From Anaerotruncus massiliensis (ex Togo et al. 2026) (GTDB taxonomy: Bacteria; Bacillota; Clostridia; Oscillospirales; Ruminococcaceae), in assembly GCF_900199635.1 (NCBI RefSeq), contig NZ_LT962687.1, positions 2,728,541-2,792,540 on the forward strand: DNA of 64,000 nucleotides, read 5' to 3'. Both the position numbers and the translations under genes were made by a program. The notes below the pieces were generated by a model. That model ran no database searches and was not told the DNA's origin. It was given only the letters and a program-made list of their open reading frames with translations. Shown here piece after piece: positions 1 to 8,578 of the stretch (position 1 is its first letter; every line of letters begins with the position of its first letter).

Positions 1-525
<525 letters not shown>

Positions 526-551
526 TCCGCCATTTCCTCCCGCGCCGCCGT

Positions 552-1937
552 TTACTGCACCGCCGCCAGCCGCTCGGGCGCGTCGGCGAAGATGTCGTTG
601 AGGTCGACGATCATCCGGTCGGCGGTCGTCACGACGATCAGCGTATCCCCCGGCTCGATCGTATCGTCGCCCTTGGGGATGATGATGCGGCCTTTCCGGT
701 TGATGCAGGCGATGAGGATGTCCGGCTTGAGGGTGATCTGCTGGAGGGTCTCCCCGAGGTGCCGGGTCGAGGGGCTTGCGAGGAATTCCAGCGCCTCCAC
801 CCGCTCGTCCACGATGCGGTGGAGCGCCAGCACCGAGCCGGTGGTGTTCTGCATCGCGCGCACATAGCGCACGATGTCGTTGGCGCAGAGCAGCTTCGGG
901 CTGATGACGCTGTCGATCCCCTTGTCGCGGATGACCTCGGTATATTCGGTGCGGTTGATCTTGGTGACCACCTTGGGGACGTGCAGGTAGTTGGCGAACA
1001 TCGAGATGAGCAGGTTCTCCTCGTCGATGTTGGTGAGCGTCACGACCGCGTCGGTCTGCTCAATCCCCTCGGCGCGCAGCACCGCCTGGCTCGAGCCGTC
1101 CGCGTGGACGATCTGGGCGCGGGGCAGCAGCTCGGCGAGCTGGTTGCAGCGGTCCTCCGACGTCTCGATGATCTTGACGCCGATGCCCGCCTCCTCCAGT
1201 TCCCGCGCGAGGTAGTAGGCGATCCGGCTGCCCCCCACGAGGATGGCGTTGCGCACCTTGATCTTCTCCAGTCCAAGGTGCTTGATGAGCGCCGTCAAAT
1301 CCTGGGTGGGCGCCGTGACATAGAGCTTGTCCCCCCGCTGGAGCCGGAAGGAGCCGTCGGGGATATAGACGCGGTCCTCCCGCTCCACGGCGCAGACGAG
1401 CACCTTGACCTTCGCGATCTTATACAGCTCGTTCAGCCGCTTGCCGCTGAGGATGCTCCCCTCCCGCAGCACGATCTCGACGATCTCCGCGCGCCCCTTC
1501 GCGAAGGAATCGCGCTTCAAAAAGGTCGGGAACTGCAGCAGGCGGAAGATCTCCTTTGCGGAGGCGCGCTCGGGGTTGATCATCATGCTCAGCCCCAGCT
1601 CCTCCCGCAGGAAAAAGAGCTGCTCAACATATTCCGGGTTGCGCATCCGCGCGATCGTGTGCTTGCAGCCGAGCTTGCGCGCGATGATGCAGCAGAGCAG
1701 GTTCAGCTCGTCCCCCGACGCCGCCGCGATCAGCAGGTCGCTGTTCTGCACGTCCGCCGCCTTCTGCACCCGCAGGCTCGCGCCGTTGCCGTGCACCGCC
1801 ATGACGTCGAAGATCTCCGCCGACTCGCGCAGCACCTGGCGGTTGTTGTCGATCACCACGATGTCATGCCCTTCCTTGGACAGGCGTTCCGTCAGCGTGC
1901 ATCCGACTTTTCCGTCGCCTACTATGACAATCTTCAT
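552..1937 (-). CDS. trkA: TrkA, regulatory NAD-binding subunit of the K+ transporter
   Basis: Cytoplasmic gating subunit that binds nucleotides and controls TrkH. The 461-aa length is that of full TrkA, with two RCK halves. The first Rossmann fold has GDGKVG at residues 7-12 and an acidic residue at the end of strand 2 (VVID); the second begins around residue 229 (NAILVGGSRIAYYLA). Each half ends in an RCK_C-type segment. It is the first gene of a trkA-trkH unit on the minus strand. Upstream at 2001-2047 there is a -10-like element and three 11-bp-spaced direct repeats, suggesting activation by an OmpR/PhoP-family regulator. Confidence 0.95.
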   Translation of the reverse strand: MKIVIVGDGKVGCTLTERLSKEGHDIVVIDNNRQVLRESAEIFDVMAVHGNGASLRVQKAADVQNSDLLIAAASGDELNLLCCIIARKLGCKHTIARMRNPEYVEQLFFLREELGLSMMINPERASAKEIFRLLQFPTFLKRDSFAKGRAEIVEIVLREGSILSGKRLNELYKIAKVKVLVCAVEREDRVYIPDGSFRLQRGDKLYVTAPTQDLTALIKHLGLEKIKVRNAILVGGSRIAYYLARELEEAGIGVKIIETSEDRCNQLAELLPRAQIVHADGSSQAVLRAEGIEQTDAVVTLTNIDEENLLISMFANYLHVPKVVTKINRTEYTEVIRDKGIDSVISPKLLCANDIVRYVRAMQNTTGSVLALHRIVDERVEALEFLASPSTRHLGETLQQITLKPDILIACINRKGRIIIPKGDDTIEPGDTLIVVTTADRMIVDLNDIFADAPERLAAVQ

Positions 1938-2000
1938 CTTTCCGTTTCGCCCCTACGCAGAGATTCCCGCGGCCGTCACGGCCGCGGGCACCCCATCTTT

Positions 2001-2047
2001 ATAGTATCTTTAGCTTTTCTTAACGTCGCTTTAATGCGATCTTAACA
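2001..2047 (-). promoter_or_regulatory. trkA promoter region with three 11-bp-period PhoP/OmpR-like repeats
   Basis: Read on the plus strand, TTAACG (2020), TTAATG (2031) and TTAACA (2042) recur at exactly 11-bp intervals. This matches the spacing and nearly the consensus of Gram-positive PhoP boxes, TT(A/C/T)A(C/T)A. On the minus strand a -10-like TACTAT (2006-2001) follows, and no good -35 precedes it, as expected for an activator-dependent promoter. The repeats point away from trkA, which is atypical. The regulator is inferred, not shown. Confidence 0.5.
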
Positions 2048-2116
2048 CAAATGACAGCGTTCGGCAAGTTTTGCGCGGCTTTTTCCGGTGAAAATTTGCC
2101 TCCTGCCAATAAGTGG

Positions 2117-2280
2117 GACGCAGGGGCGGTTTTCCCTCCGGAAAACCGCCCCTGCGGATGTTCCTTTTTTTCTTGTAAAAAGGAACCGAAAAATACGCCT
2201 GAAGGAAAAAAGTGTTCCGCGCTTTGCGAAACGCGACGGGGGCGCTTTTGAAAAAGCGCCCCCCGGCCCCGAAAACTTTT
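2117..2280 (-). repeat. Mosaic hairpin repeat downstream of the aminotransferase gene
   Basis: No gene in 1938-2338 apart from the trkA promoter. Read on the minus strand, i.e. downstream of the aminotransferase, the region holds a run of perfect hairpins: a GC stem with CTTTT/AAAAG at its tip (about 2233-2265), a smaller GC hairpin (2216-2233), a GTTCCTTTTT/AAAAAGGAAC hairpin (2159-2187) and a 16-bp GC-rich hairpin (2121-2154). The GTTCC hairpin and its flank recur in the same order at 31439-31490, downstream of phoR. Confidence 0.7.
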
Positions 2281-2338
2281 GTTTTATCAGACACGGCCGC
2301 AGCAAAGCGCCGCGACAGGCTTCCTTTCAAAAAAGCCG

Positions 2339-3505
2339 TTACTTCAACAACCCGCTGCTCTTTATCGCCTCGATCGCCCGGCGCATCTCGGGCTCGTCCT
2401 GGACGAGCGCGATGCGCAGATACCCGCGGCCGGAGGGGCCGAAGGCGCTGCCGGGGGTCATGAGCACGCCGGTTTTGGCGAGCAGCTCCTGGGCGAACGC
2501 CTGGTCGTCGGTCCGGCCCCCGGGGAGCTTGGCCCAGACGAACATCGTGGCGCGGGACCGCTCGACCGGCCAGCCGATCGCGGTGAGGCCGTCGCAGAGG
2601 ATGTCGCGCCGGTCCTGGTAGGCGCGGCGGGTCGCGGCGACGCACGACTGGTCGCCGGTGACCGCGGCGATGGCGGCCTTCTGGACGGGCAGAAACATAC
2701 CGTAATCCATGTTCGACTTGAGGGTGGAGAGCATCGACACGACCTCGCGGTTGCCGATACAGAAGCCGACCCGCGCGCCCGCCAGCCCGTAGGTCTTGGA
2801 GAGGGAGTTGAACTCGACGCCGACCTCCTTCGCGCCCGGAAAGCGCAAAAAGCTGCCGCAGCTCTCGCCGTCGAAGACGAGCTCGCTGTAGGCGTTGTCG
2901 TGCAGCACGATGATGCCGTATTTCCGCGCGAACGCGATCAGGTCGAGATAGAAGCTGTCGGGCGCGATGGCGGTGGTGGGGTTGTTCGGATAGGAGACGA
3001 CCATCAGCTTAGCCGCGCGGGCGACCTCCTCGGGGATCTCCGCAAGGTCGATGATGTAGCCGTTCTCCCGCCGCTGGGGCATGTACCAGAGCTTCGCGCC
3101 CGCGATGAGCGGCCCGCCGCCGAAGACGGGATAACAGGGATCGGGCACGAGCACCGTCTCCCCCTCGTCCACGACCGAAAGCGCGATGTGCGCGAGCCCC
3201 TCCTGCGAGCCGAGCAGCGAGACAACCTCACGGCGCGGGTCGACCTCCACGCCGTACCGCCGCCGGTACCACGCCGCCACCGCGTCCTGGAGCTCGGCGG
3301 TGTCGCTGATCGCGTAGACGTAGTTGCCCCTGTCCTGCGCGGCGGAGACCAGCGCGTCGATAACGTGCTGCGCGGGCGGGATGTTGGGGGTGCCCACGCT
3401 CAGGTCCACCACATGCCTGCCCTGCGCGAGCTGCTCCTTCTTCATGCCCAGCAGCACCGAAAAGATGCCCTCACCGAAACGGTCCATGCGTTTTGCAAAT
3501 TCCAC
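2339..3505 (-). CDS. PLP-dependent class I/II aminotransferase, LL-diaminopimelate/aspartate type
   Basis: Fold-type I PLP enzyme transferring amino groups between amino acids and 2-oxo acids. The 388-aa protein shows the aminotransferase hallmarks: PDPCYPVFGGG, SYPNNPTTA (PNNP), HDNAYSELVFDG, and the PLP-lysine motif SLSKTYGLAG near residue 236, then ARVGFCIGN. Overall it most resembles DapL/aspartate aminotransferases of Clostridia; the true substrate is not certain. I chose GTG at 3505 because AAGGGG lies nine bases upstream and because the promoter at 3543-3570 would place the RNA start inside a longer reading frame. The open frame continues far upstream into spoIID and is spurious there. 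ATG at 3487 is an alternative start. Confidence 0.85.
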   Translation of the reverse strand: MEFAKRMDRFGEGIFSVLLGMKKEQLAQGRHVVDLSVGTPNIPPAQHVIDALVSAAQDRGNYVYAISDTAELQDAVAAWYRRRYGVEVDPRREVVSLLGSQEGLAHIALSVVDEGETVLVPDPCYPVFGGGPLIAGAKLWYMPQRRENGYIIDLAEIPEEVARAAKLMVVSYPNNPTTAIAPDSFYLDLIAFARKYGIIVLHDNAYSELVFDGESCGSFLRFPGAKEVGVEFNSLSKTYGLAGARVGFCIGNREVVSMLSTLKSNMDYGMFLPVQKAAIAAVTGDQSCVAATRRAYQDRRDILCDGLTAIGWPVERSRATMFVWAKLPGGRTDDQAFAQELLAKTGVLMTPGSAFGPSGRGYLRIALVQDEPEMRRAIEAIKSSGLLK

Positions 3506-3542
3506 GTCTCTTTTCCCCTTTTCACGTCCGTATACAGCCTTC

Positions 3543-3570
3543 ATTTTAACATATTCTGGCCGATTTGCAA
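3543..3570 (-). promoter_or_regulatory. Sigma-A-like promoter of the aminotransferase gene
   Basis: Minus-strand TTGCAA (3570-3565), 16-nt spacer, TAAAAT (3548-3543). It lies just 3' of the spoIID stop and ~40 nt before the GTG start chosen for the aminotransferase. Confidence 0.5.
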
Positions 3571-3573
3571 CCC

Positions 3574-4665
3574 TCAGGACGCCGCCTCCCCGGCGATGAC
3601 GCCGAGCGTCGCGCCGGGATAGTAGTGCGCGAGGATCTCGTCGAAGGTGGCGCCCTGCCGCGCCAGATAGTCGGCGCCGTACTGGGAAAGCCCCACCCCG
3701 TGTCCGTAGCCCCGCACGGTAAAGGTGAAGGACGCGCCGTCGCAGGCGACCGTGAAGTCGGAGGAGCGCAGGCCGAGCAGGCTTCGGAGCTCCTTTCCGT
3801 GGATGGCCCGGTCCCCCGCCGTCATGCCGGTGACATAGCCCCCCTCCGAGCGTTCGGTCACCTTGAGCCACCCGGCCGGGTCCTCCCCGAGCGAGATGTC
3901 CGGCCAGGCGTTTTGCAGCTTTTCCGCCACCTCCTGCACCGGGAACCGTTCGGTCGTCTCATAGTCGGGCGCGAGGGTGTCCCCAAAGCTCTCGACCGGC
4001 ACGAGGTAGGGCTCGCTGCCCGTCCATACGTTGGAGGCGTCCTCGGTGGTGCCGCTGCTCATCGAGTGGTAGGCCGCCACGATCGGCTCCCCCTCCCAGG
4101 TGAGCAGGTAGGGGCACGCCTCGTCCGCCGCGCCGCAGATCGCCTTCCAGTAGGCGTCCGCCAGATCGCCGTACCGCTCGCGGAAGAGCTTTTCGGTCGT
4201 ATAGCTCTTCCAGCCCTGCGGGTCGGCGGAGAAGTCCGCCCCCTTGAGCGACTCGTCGGGCGCGGCGCGGTTCTGCTCCCGCAGGCGCAGCGCGTAGGTG
4301 TGCGCCGCCACCGCCTGCGCCTTGAGCGCCTCAGGGTGGAAGGTCGGCGGCATCTCGGCCGCGAGCGCCCCTCGCACATAGTCCCGCGCGCTCACCTCGA
4401 ACACCTTCCCCGTCCGATCGTCCAGGATCCGGAAGCCGTCGTCCGCCACCGTCACCGCGGGGGTTGTCCCGGAGGACGCCGCGGGCGCGGACGGGTCCTT
4501 TTCGGGCGCGGCCTGTCCCGTCCCGGCGGGCGCGGACGCCTGCGGCAAGGATGCATCTTCCCGGGGAGAATACTGCACCATGTCCACATTTCCCACAAGC
4601 GCCAAAAGGGGGATCAGAAACATCAAAAGGGCGAATACCAGCCCTGCCGCCACCCTGAACCGCAT
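3574..4665 (-). CDS. spoIID: SpoIID, stage II sporulation lytic transglycosylase
   Basis: SpoIID cleaves peptidoglycan glycan strands during engulfment of the forespore, working with SpoIIM and SpoIIP. The 363-aa product has one N-terminal membrane anchor (residues about 5-26), a Pro/Ala-rich linker, and the SpoIID domain. Recognisable motifs are VRGALAAEMPP, EALKAQAVAAHTYAL, SMSSGTTED and the C-terminal RGYGHGVGLSQYGA. The ATG at 4665 has AGGAGG at good spacing. Its presence indicates that the organism, or a recent ancestor, forms endospores. Monocistronic; no terminator is obvious before the downstream aminotransferase promoter. Confidence 0.93.
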   Translation of the reverse strand: MRFRVAAGLVFALLMFLIPLLALVGNVDMVQYSPREDASLPQASAPAGTGQAAPEKDPSAPAASSGTTPAVTVADDGFRILDDRTGKVFEVSARDYVRGALAAEMPPTFHPEALKAQAVAAHTYALRLREQNRAAPDESLKGADFSADPQGWKSYTTEKLFRERYGDLADAYWKAICGAADEACPYLLTWEGEPIVAAYHSMSSGTTEDASNVWTGSEPYLVPVESFGDTLAPDYETTERFPVQEVAEKLQNAWPDISLGEDPAGWLKVTERSEGGYVTGMTAGDRAIHGKELRSLLGLRSSDFTVACDGASFTFTVRGYGHGVGLSQYGADYLARQGATFDEILAHYYPGATLGVIAGEAAS

Positions 4666-4738
4666 TGCACTTCCTCCTATTTATGCAAGATTTCTATTTG
4701 GAAATTTCATTTTTGCCGCTTTTCGGCGGAAACGTCTA

Positions 4739-4767
4739 TTGACTTTCACACGTTACCGGAATACAAT
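4739..4767 (+). promoter_or_regulatory. Sigma-A promoter of citrate synthase
   Basis: TTGACT (4739-4744), 17-nt spacer, TACAAT (4762-4767), 56 nt before the citrate synthase start. Confidence 0.75.
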
Positions 4768-4822
4768 ATGAGATAACGCCCACCGGGCATCTGTGTGGAA
4801 AGAGGAAAGGAGCGCTCCCGTT

Positions 4823-6202
4823 ATGTACGGCAAAACGCCTGCTGCACCCAATGAGCAGCTCAATCAGGATATTCAATTACTATGCGGCGAGTACGCGCGG
4901 TATAACGGTTTCGATGAGGAACTGTGCAACAAATTCGGCGTCAAGCGCGGCCTGCGCAACGCGGACGGCACCGGCGTGGTCGCCGGGATCACGCAGGTCT
5001 GCAACGTCCACGGCTACCTGCTCAGCGAGGGGGAAAAGCTGCCGATCGACGGCGAGCTCACCTACCGCGGCTACAGCATCACCGACCTGATCGCGGGCGC
5101 GCAGGCCGAAAACCGCTACAGCTGCGAGGAGACCGCCTGGCTGCTGCTGCTCGGCTTCCTGCCCACCGGCGCGCAGCTCAACCGTTTTTCGGAGATCCTC
5201 GCGGACAACCGCGAGCTGCCCGAAAACTTCACCGAGGACATGATCATGAAGGTCGCGAGCCCCAACATCATGAACATGCTCGCGCGCTCGGTGCTCGCGC
5301 TCTACACCTACGACCCCCGGCCGGACGACTACTCGATCGAAAACGTCATGCGCCAGTCGATCGAGCTGATCGCGCGGATGCCGTCGATCATGGCGGCGGC
5401 CTACCAGGTGAAGAAGCGGGTGTACGACGGCCGCTCGATGTATTTGCATAATCCCAACCCCGAGTTTTCCACCGCGCAGAACATCCTGCGGATGCTGCGC
5501 TCGGACAAACAGTTCACCGAGGAGGAGGCCCACCTGCTCGACCTCTGCCTCACGCTGCACAGCGAACACGGCGGCGGCAACTGCTCCACCTTCGCGGTGC
5601 GGGTGCTCACCTCCGCGCAGACCGACACCTACTCGGCCATCGCGGCGGGCATCGGCGCGCTCAAGGGCCCCCGCCACGGCGGCGCGAACCACAAGGTGAT
5701 CGAGCAGCTCGAATACCTCAAGGCGAACGTCTACGACTGGGACGACGACAACGAGATTCGCGAATACCTGCGCAAGGCCGTCGCCGGGGAGGCGGGCGAC
5801 CGCTCGGGGCTCATCTACGGGATGGGGCACGCGGTCTACACGAAAAGCGATCCGCGCGCCCGGGTGCTCAAGCAGAACGCGATGAAGCTGGCCAAGGGCA
5901 CCGATTACGAGGGCGAGTTCCGCCTGCTCGACGCGGTCGAGCGGCTGGCGCCCGACGTGCTGCGGGAAAAGTGGGGCAGCGACCGGATCACCTGCGCCAA
6001 CGTCGACCTCTATTCGGGGCTTGTCTACCGGATGCTGCGCATCCCCGACGAGCTGCACACCCCCCTCTTCGCAATCGCGCGCACGGCGGGCTGGTGCGCC
6101 CACCGGCTGGAGGAGCTCTCGACCGGCAAAAAGATCATCCGTCCCGCCTACAAGTCGATCGTCGGCGCGCATTCCTACGTCCCCCTCGCGCAGCGCGGCT
6201 GA
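4823..6202 (+). CDS. gltA: Citrate synthase
   Basis: Condenses acetyl-CoA with oxaloacetate to citrate, the entry to the oxidative branch used for 2-oxoglutarate and glutamate synthesis in anaerobes. The 459-aa protein carries the catalytic signatures HSEHGGGN, GPRHGGAN, GMGHAVY and NVDLYSG, containing the two active-site histidines and the aspartate. ATG at 4823 is preceded by AAAGGAG; an in-frame ATG at 4793 lacks a site. The N-terminal region of ~45 residues before the core is longer than in type I enzymes but usual for Clostridial ones. It has its own promoter at 4739-4767 and is followed 59 nt later by a small PH-like gene on the same strand. Confidence 0.95.
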   Translation: MYGKTPAAPNEQLNQDIQLLCGEYARYNGFDEELCNKFGVKRGLRNADGTGVVAGITQVCNVHGYLLSEGEKLPIDGELTYRGYSITDLIAGAQAENRYSCEETAWLLLLGFLPTGAQLNRFSEILADNRELPENFTEDMIMKVASPNIMNMLARSVLALYTYDPRPDDYSIENVMRQSIELIARMPSIMAAAYQVKKRVYDGRSMYLHNPNPEFSTAQNILRMLRSDKQFTEEEAHLLDLCLTLHSEHGGGNCSTFAVRVLTSAQTDTYSAIAAGIGALKGPRHGGANHKVIEQLEYLKANVYDWDDDNEIREYLRKAVAGEAGDRSGLIYGMGHAVYTKSDPRARVLKQNAMKLAKGTDYEGEFRLLDAVERLAPDVLREKWGSDRITCANVDLYSGLVYRMLRIPDELHTPLFAIARTAGWCAHRLEELSTGKKIIRPAYKSIVGAHSYVPLAQRG

Positions 6203-6261
6203 ACCAGCCGTCAAATTTTCCGGAGCTGAGGCATCCGGTCGATTTTAAGGAGGCAAGGATC

Positions 6262-6636
6262 ATGAACGAAGCAAAACTGGAAAAGCAGAAGCAGAATCTG
6301 GTGGAATTGGGCGTCATGGACCCGTCGGACACCCTGGTCGACTATTTGCAGGCGAGCTACGTGGAGCGGCTGGTCGGAAAGATGGGCCCCTGGAAACAGG
6401 GGTGGGCCTACTTCACGGAGGAGCGGCTGATCGTTTTGACCGGGCTTCTGGCTGACAACATCGTTGTCCCCTACCGGAACATCCGGGAGCTCGGGAAATG
6501 CTCCCAACTCCTCGTCCCGATCGGCATCACGATCACCTACGAGGAGATGGAGACCGGCAAGCTCGTCACCGACAAGATCTCCATGATGAAGCGCGACAAG
6601 TGGATCGACTTTATGGCGCAAAAGGCCGGCATCTGA
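6262..6636 (+). CDS. Small PH/GRAM-like domain protein
   Basis: A 124-aa soluble protein, acidic and without signal peptide or membrane segment. The pattern GWAYFTEERLIVLTG, then VVPYRNIRELGKC and a terminal helix resembles bacterial PH-like (YdjZ/YvbH or GRAM type) domains, which are beta sandwiches of unclear ligand. The start at 6262 has AAGGAGG eight bases upstream. No terminator separates it from citrate synthase, so it may be cotranscribed. Function unknown; the domain call rests on the pattern of strands only. Confidence 0.75.
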   Translation: MNEAKLEKQKQNLVELGVMDPSDTLVDYLQASYVERLVGKMGPWKQGWAYFTEERLIVLTGLLADNIVVPYRNIRELGKCSQLLVPIGITITYEEMETGKLVTDKISMMKRDKWIDFMAQKAGI

Positions 6637-6702
6637 TTTTTATCCGGATGGGTCTCATCCGCTCCCCCGGCGCGGCGGCCCATCCAAAATGAGGGAAATA
6701 CA

Positions 6703-6738
6703 ATACCGCTTGACCGGGACCCGGTCAGGCGGTATAAT
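6703..6738 (+). promoter_or_regulatory. Sigma-A promoter buried in a 33-bp inverted repeat (candidate operator)
   Basis: TTGACC (6710-6715), 17-nt spacer, TATAAT (6733-6738). The stretch 6703-6735 is an inverted repeat of 15 pairs (one T:G) around a 3-nt centre, starting ATACCGC and ending GCGGTAT, so it covers both the -35 and most of the -10. A dimeric repressor sitting here would block polymerase. It drives the membrane protein gene at 6807. The leader has a second GC hairpin at 6772-6791, directly before the RBS. Confidence 0.7.
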
Positions 6739-6806
6739 TATTTAGATATCCATTTTCTGAAAATCAATTCCGGGGGCGCTCGCGCCCCCGTTTCACGGAG
6801 GCCGCC

Positions 6807-7730
6807 ATGACGAAAAACCGTCCGCTCTTCTTTTCCCTCGCGGGCTGCGCCGCAGTCTGCCTGATCCTGCGCGTCGTGCTCAAGCTCACCGCGGTCGACC
6901 CCGCCACCGGCTTTTACGAGGGCGGCGGCGCGCTCCCCCTCGTTTTCAACATCCTGCTGGGCGTTTCGGTCCTTCTGCTGCTGGCGGCCGGGTACCTCTC
7001 CGGGCGGAGGACGCGCGGCGCGTCCGTCACCTTCACCATCCCGCTCCGGGCGCTCGCCTTTGCGGCGGGAATCTCGCTCGCCGTCTGGGCGTTTCTGAAT
7101 GTGGAGGGGATCTTGGAAATCCTCCCCGAGGTCCTTACCCCCGATTCCCGACTGTTGTTTAAACTATTCTATTGTCTCTTCGTCGTTCTGTTCCGGTTGG
7201 TCCTGCCAATAGTCTTCATCTATGTTCTTGAGTGTATTGCCGGATTCGTCCCGAATCGGAAACTATGGAAAGACTTACCCGGAAAGGACGAACCGGATTT
7301 TGCCCACCCAATCAACCCGTTTGACCTTAGGGAGGCGCACGGTTATCTGCGGATGAACGGCTGGCTGATGCTGCTGCCGCTCGTGTGGGAGATCGGGGAG
7401 CTGCTCAGCTCCTTTATGGCCTACACCGCGCTGCGCAACGTCTCCGACCAGATGCTCACGATCGTCATGCTGATCCTGATGGCCCCCTTCCTGCTCGCGC
7501 ACGCGCGCATCCTGTCGGGCGTCGGCGCCGAAAAGGGCGTGCGCCAGCTTCTCTTCTTCGGGCCCGCCTTCGCCCTCTTCGCGATCGCCGTGCCGGGCGG
7601 CATGATCGCGGCCGCGCTCGCCGGGAAGACCGTCGCGCTCGGGCTTTCCCCCGCGGCCGCCGTCTTCTACTTCCTCTCGGGGCTCTACGCGGCGGCCCTC
7701 TGCCTCTCCCTCAGGCGCTCCGGCCGGTGA
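6807..7730 (+). CDS. Polytopic membrane protein of unknown function
   Basis: 307 aa with about eight hydrophobic helices (near residues 8-28, 45-65, 75-95, 110-140, 190-215, 222-240, 250-275, 280-300). I do not recognise the family. ATG at 6807 follows CACGGAGG. It has its own promoter within a palindrome and a bidirectional terminator after it. Odd feature: codons about 105-180 (bases 7120-7345) are markedly less GC-rich than the rest and use TTA, CTA, ATA and CCA codons that are almost absent elsewhere in the gene, while the frame stays open, as if this part was acquired or has a different history. Confidence 0.75.
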   Translation: MTKNRPLFFSLAGCAAVCLILRVVLKLTAVDPATGFYEGGGALPLVFNILLGVSVLLLLAAGYLSGRRTRGASVTFTIPLRALAFAAGISLAVWAFLNVEGILEILPEVLTPDSRLLFKLFYCLFVVLFRLVLPIVFIYVLECIAGFVPNRKLWKDLPGKDEPDFAHPINPFDLREAHGYLRMNGWLMLLPLVWEIGELLSSFMAYTALRNVSDQMLTIVMLILMAPFLLAHARILSGVGAEKGVRQLLFFGPAFALFAIAVPGGMIAAALAGKTVALGLSPAAAVFYFLSGLYAAALCLSLRRSGR

Positions 7731-7742
7731 TCTGCTCACGCC

Positions 7743-7780
7743 AAAAAAGCCCCGTTCCGCTTTCGCGGAACGGGGCTTTT
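7743..7780. terminator. Bidirectional intrinsic terminator
   Basis: A 12-bp perfect stem (7749-7760 with 7765-7776), preceded by six A and followed by four T, between convergent genes; it can serve both. Confidence 0.85.
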
Positions 7781-7793
7781 CTCATCTCTTTGA

Positions 7794-8555
7794 TTACGCG
7801 GCGGGCTGGGCGGCCGAATCGGCCTGCACCTGCTGGCCGTACTCGGGGAGCAGCTCGGAGGGCAGGTCGCGGATCGCCGTGAGCTGGTAGTGGTCCTTGA
7901 CCTTTTTCAGCTCGTAGATCATGTATTTGTCCGCCTCCGGCTTGCCGTCCTTGTCGGCGGTGGCCTGGGTCCAGGCGGTCGTCGGCTGGAGGTAGCCCAC
8001 CGTCAGCGTGTAGACGTCCCCCTTCTTGACCACCCGCTCGACGCTCGGCGTGTACATGCCCACCTGGCCGGTGACCGGCACGTAGTAGGTCCTGGTCTCC
8101 TCGTCGTAGACGTAGTTGTCGACGTAGTTGATCGTAAAGGTCTGGTGCTCCAGCTTCACGTCGGGGCCGTAGAGCCGGGCGCACGCCACATCCACGTCGG
8201 ACGCGGGCACCATGACGCGCTCGAGCGGGTCCTCCTGGTAGCTGGCGCGCTTTTCCCCGAGCATCGCGCTCCAAAGCGACGACTGCAGCAGGAAGAGGGG
8301 GTTCACGTCGGAGGGGGACTCGAAAGGCAGCGGGTCGAACATCAGCACCGGCGTGATGATCTGCTCGAACTTCTGTTTTTCGCGGGTATTGTCGAGCAGG
8401 CTCTGGGTGAAGCGTACGCAGAAGATGCCCACCGCGACGAGCCCCACCGCCGCCAGAAAGAGGAAGATCCCCCCGACCGGCGCGGCATATTTATTTTTCC
8501 GGTAGTGAAGCCCTTCGGCGGGGTCCCGCCGCGGGGCCTGATTCGTTTTCTCCAT
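7794..8555 (-). CDS. Hypothetical single-pass membrane protein
   Basis: 253 aa with a short cytoplasmic head, one transmembrane helix (about residues 27-48, AAPVGGIFLFLAAVGLVAVG) and a ~200-residue extracytoplasmic domain containing TINYVDNYVYDEETRTYYV and a Pro/Ala-rich end. No catalytic motif is visible and I do not know the family. Start ATG at 8555 follows AAAGGAC. It lies 23 nt after proA and is probably the last gene of the CNNM-proB-proA operon, ending at the terminator 7743-7780. Confidence 0.8.
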   Translation of the reverse strand: MEKTNQAPRRDPAEGLHYRKNKYAAPVGGIFLFLAAVGLVAVGIFCVRFTQSLLDNTREKQKFEQIITPVLMFDPLPFESPSDVNPLFLLQSSLWSAMLGEKRASYQEDPLERVMVPASDVDVACARLYGPDVKLEHQTFTINYVDNYVYDEETRTYYVPVTGQVGMYTPSVERVVKKGDVYTLTVGYLQPTTAWTQATADKDGKPEADKYMIYELKKVKDHYQLTAIRDLPSELLPEYGQQVQADSAAQPAA

Positions 8556-8578
8556 GCCAGTGTCCTTTCCGCGGTCCG

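Noticed and set aside
2031-2645. A minus-strand 204-codon frame overlapping the aminotransferase 3' end
   Set aside because: It overlaps the aminotransferase in another frame and then runs through hairpin repeats; no RBS or motif.
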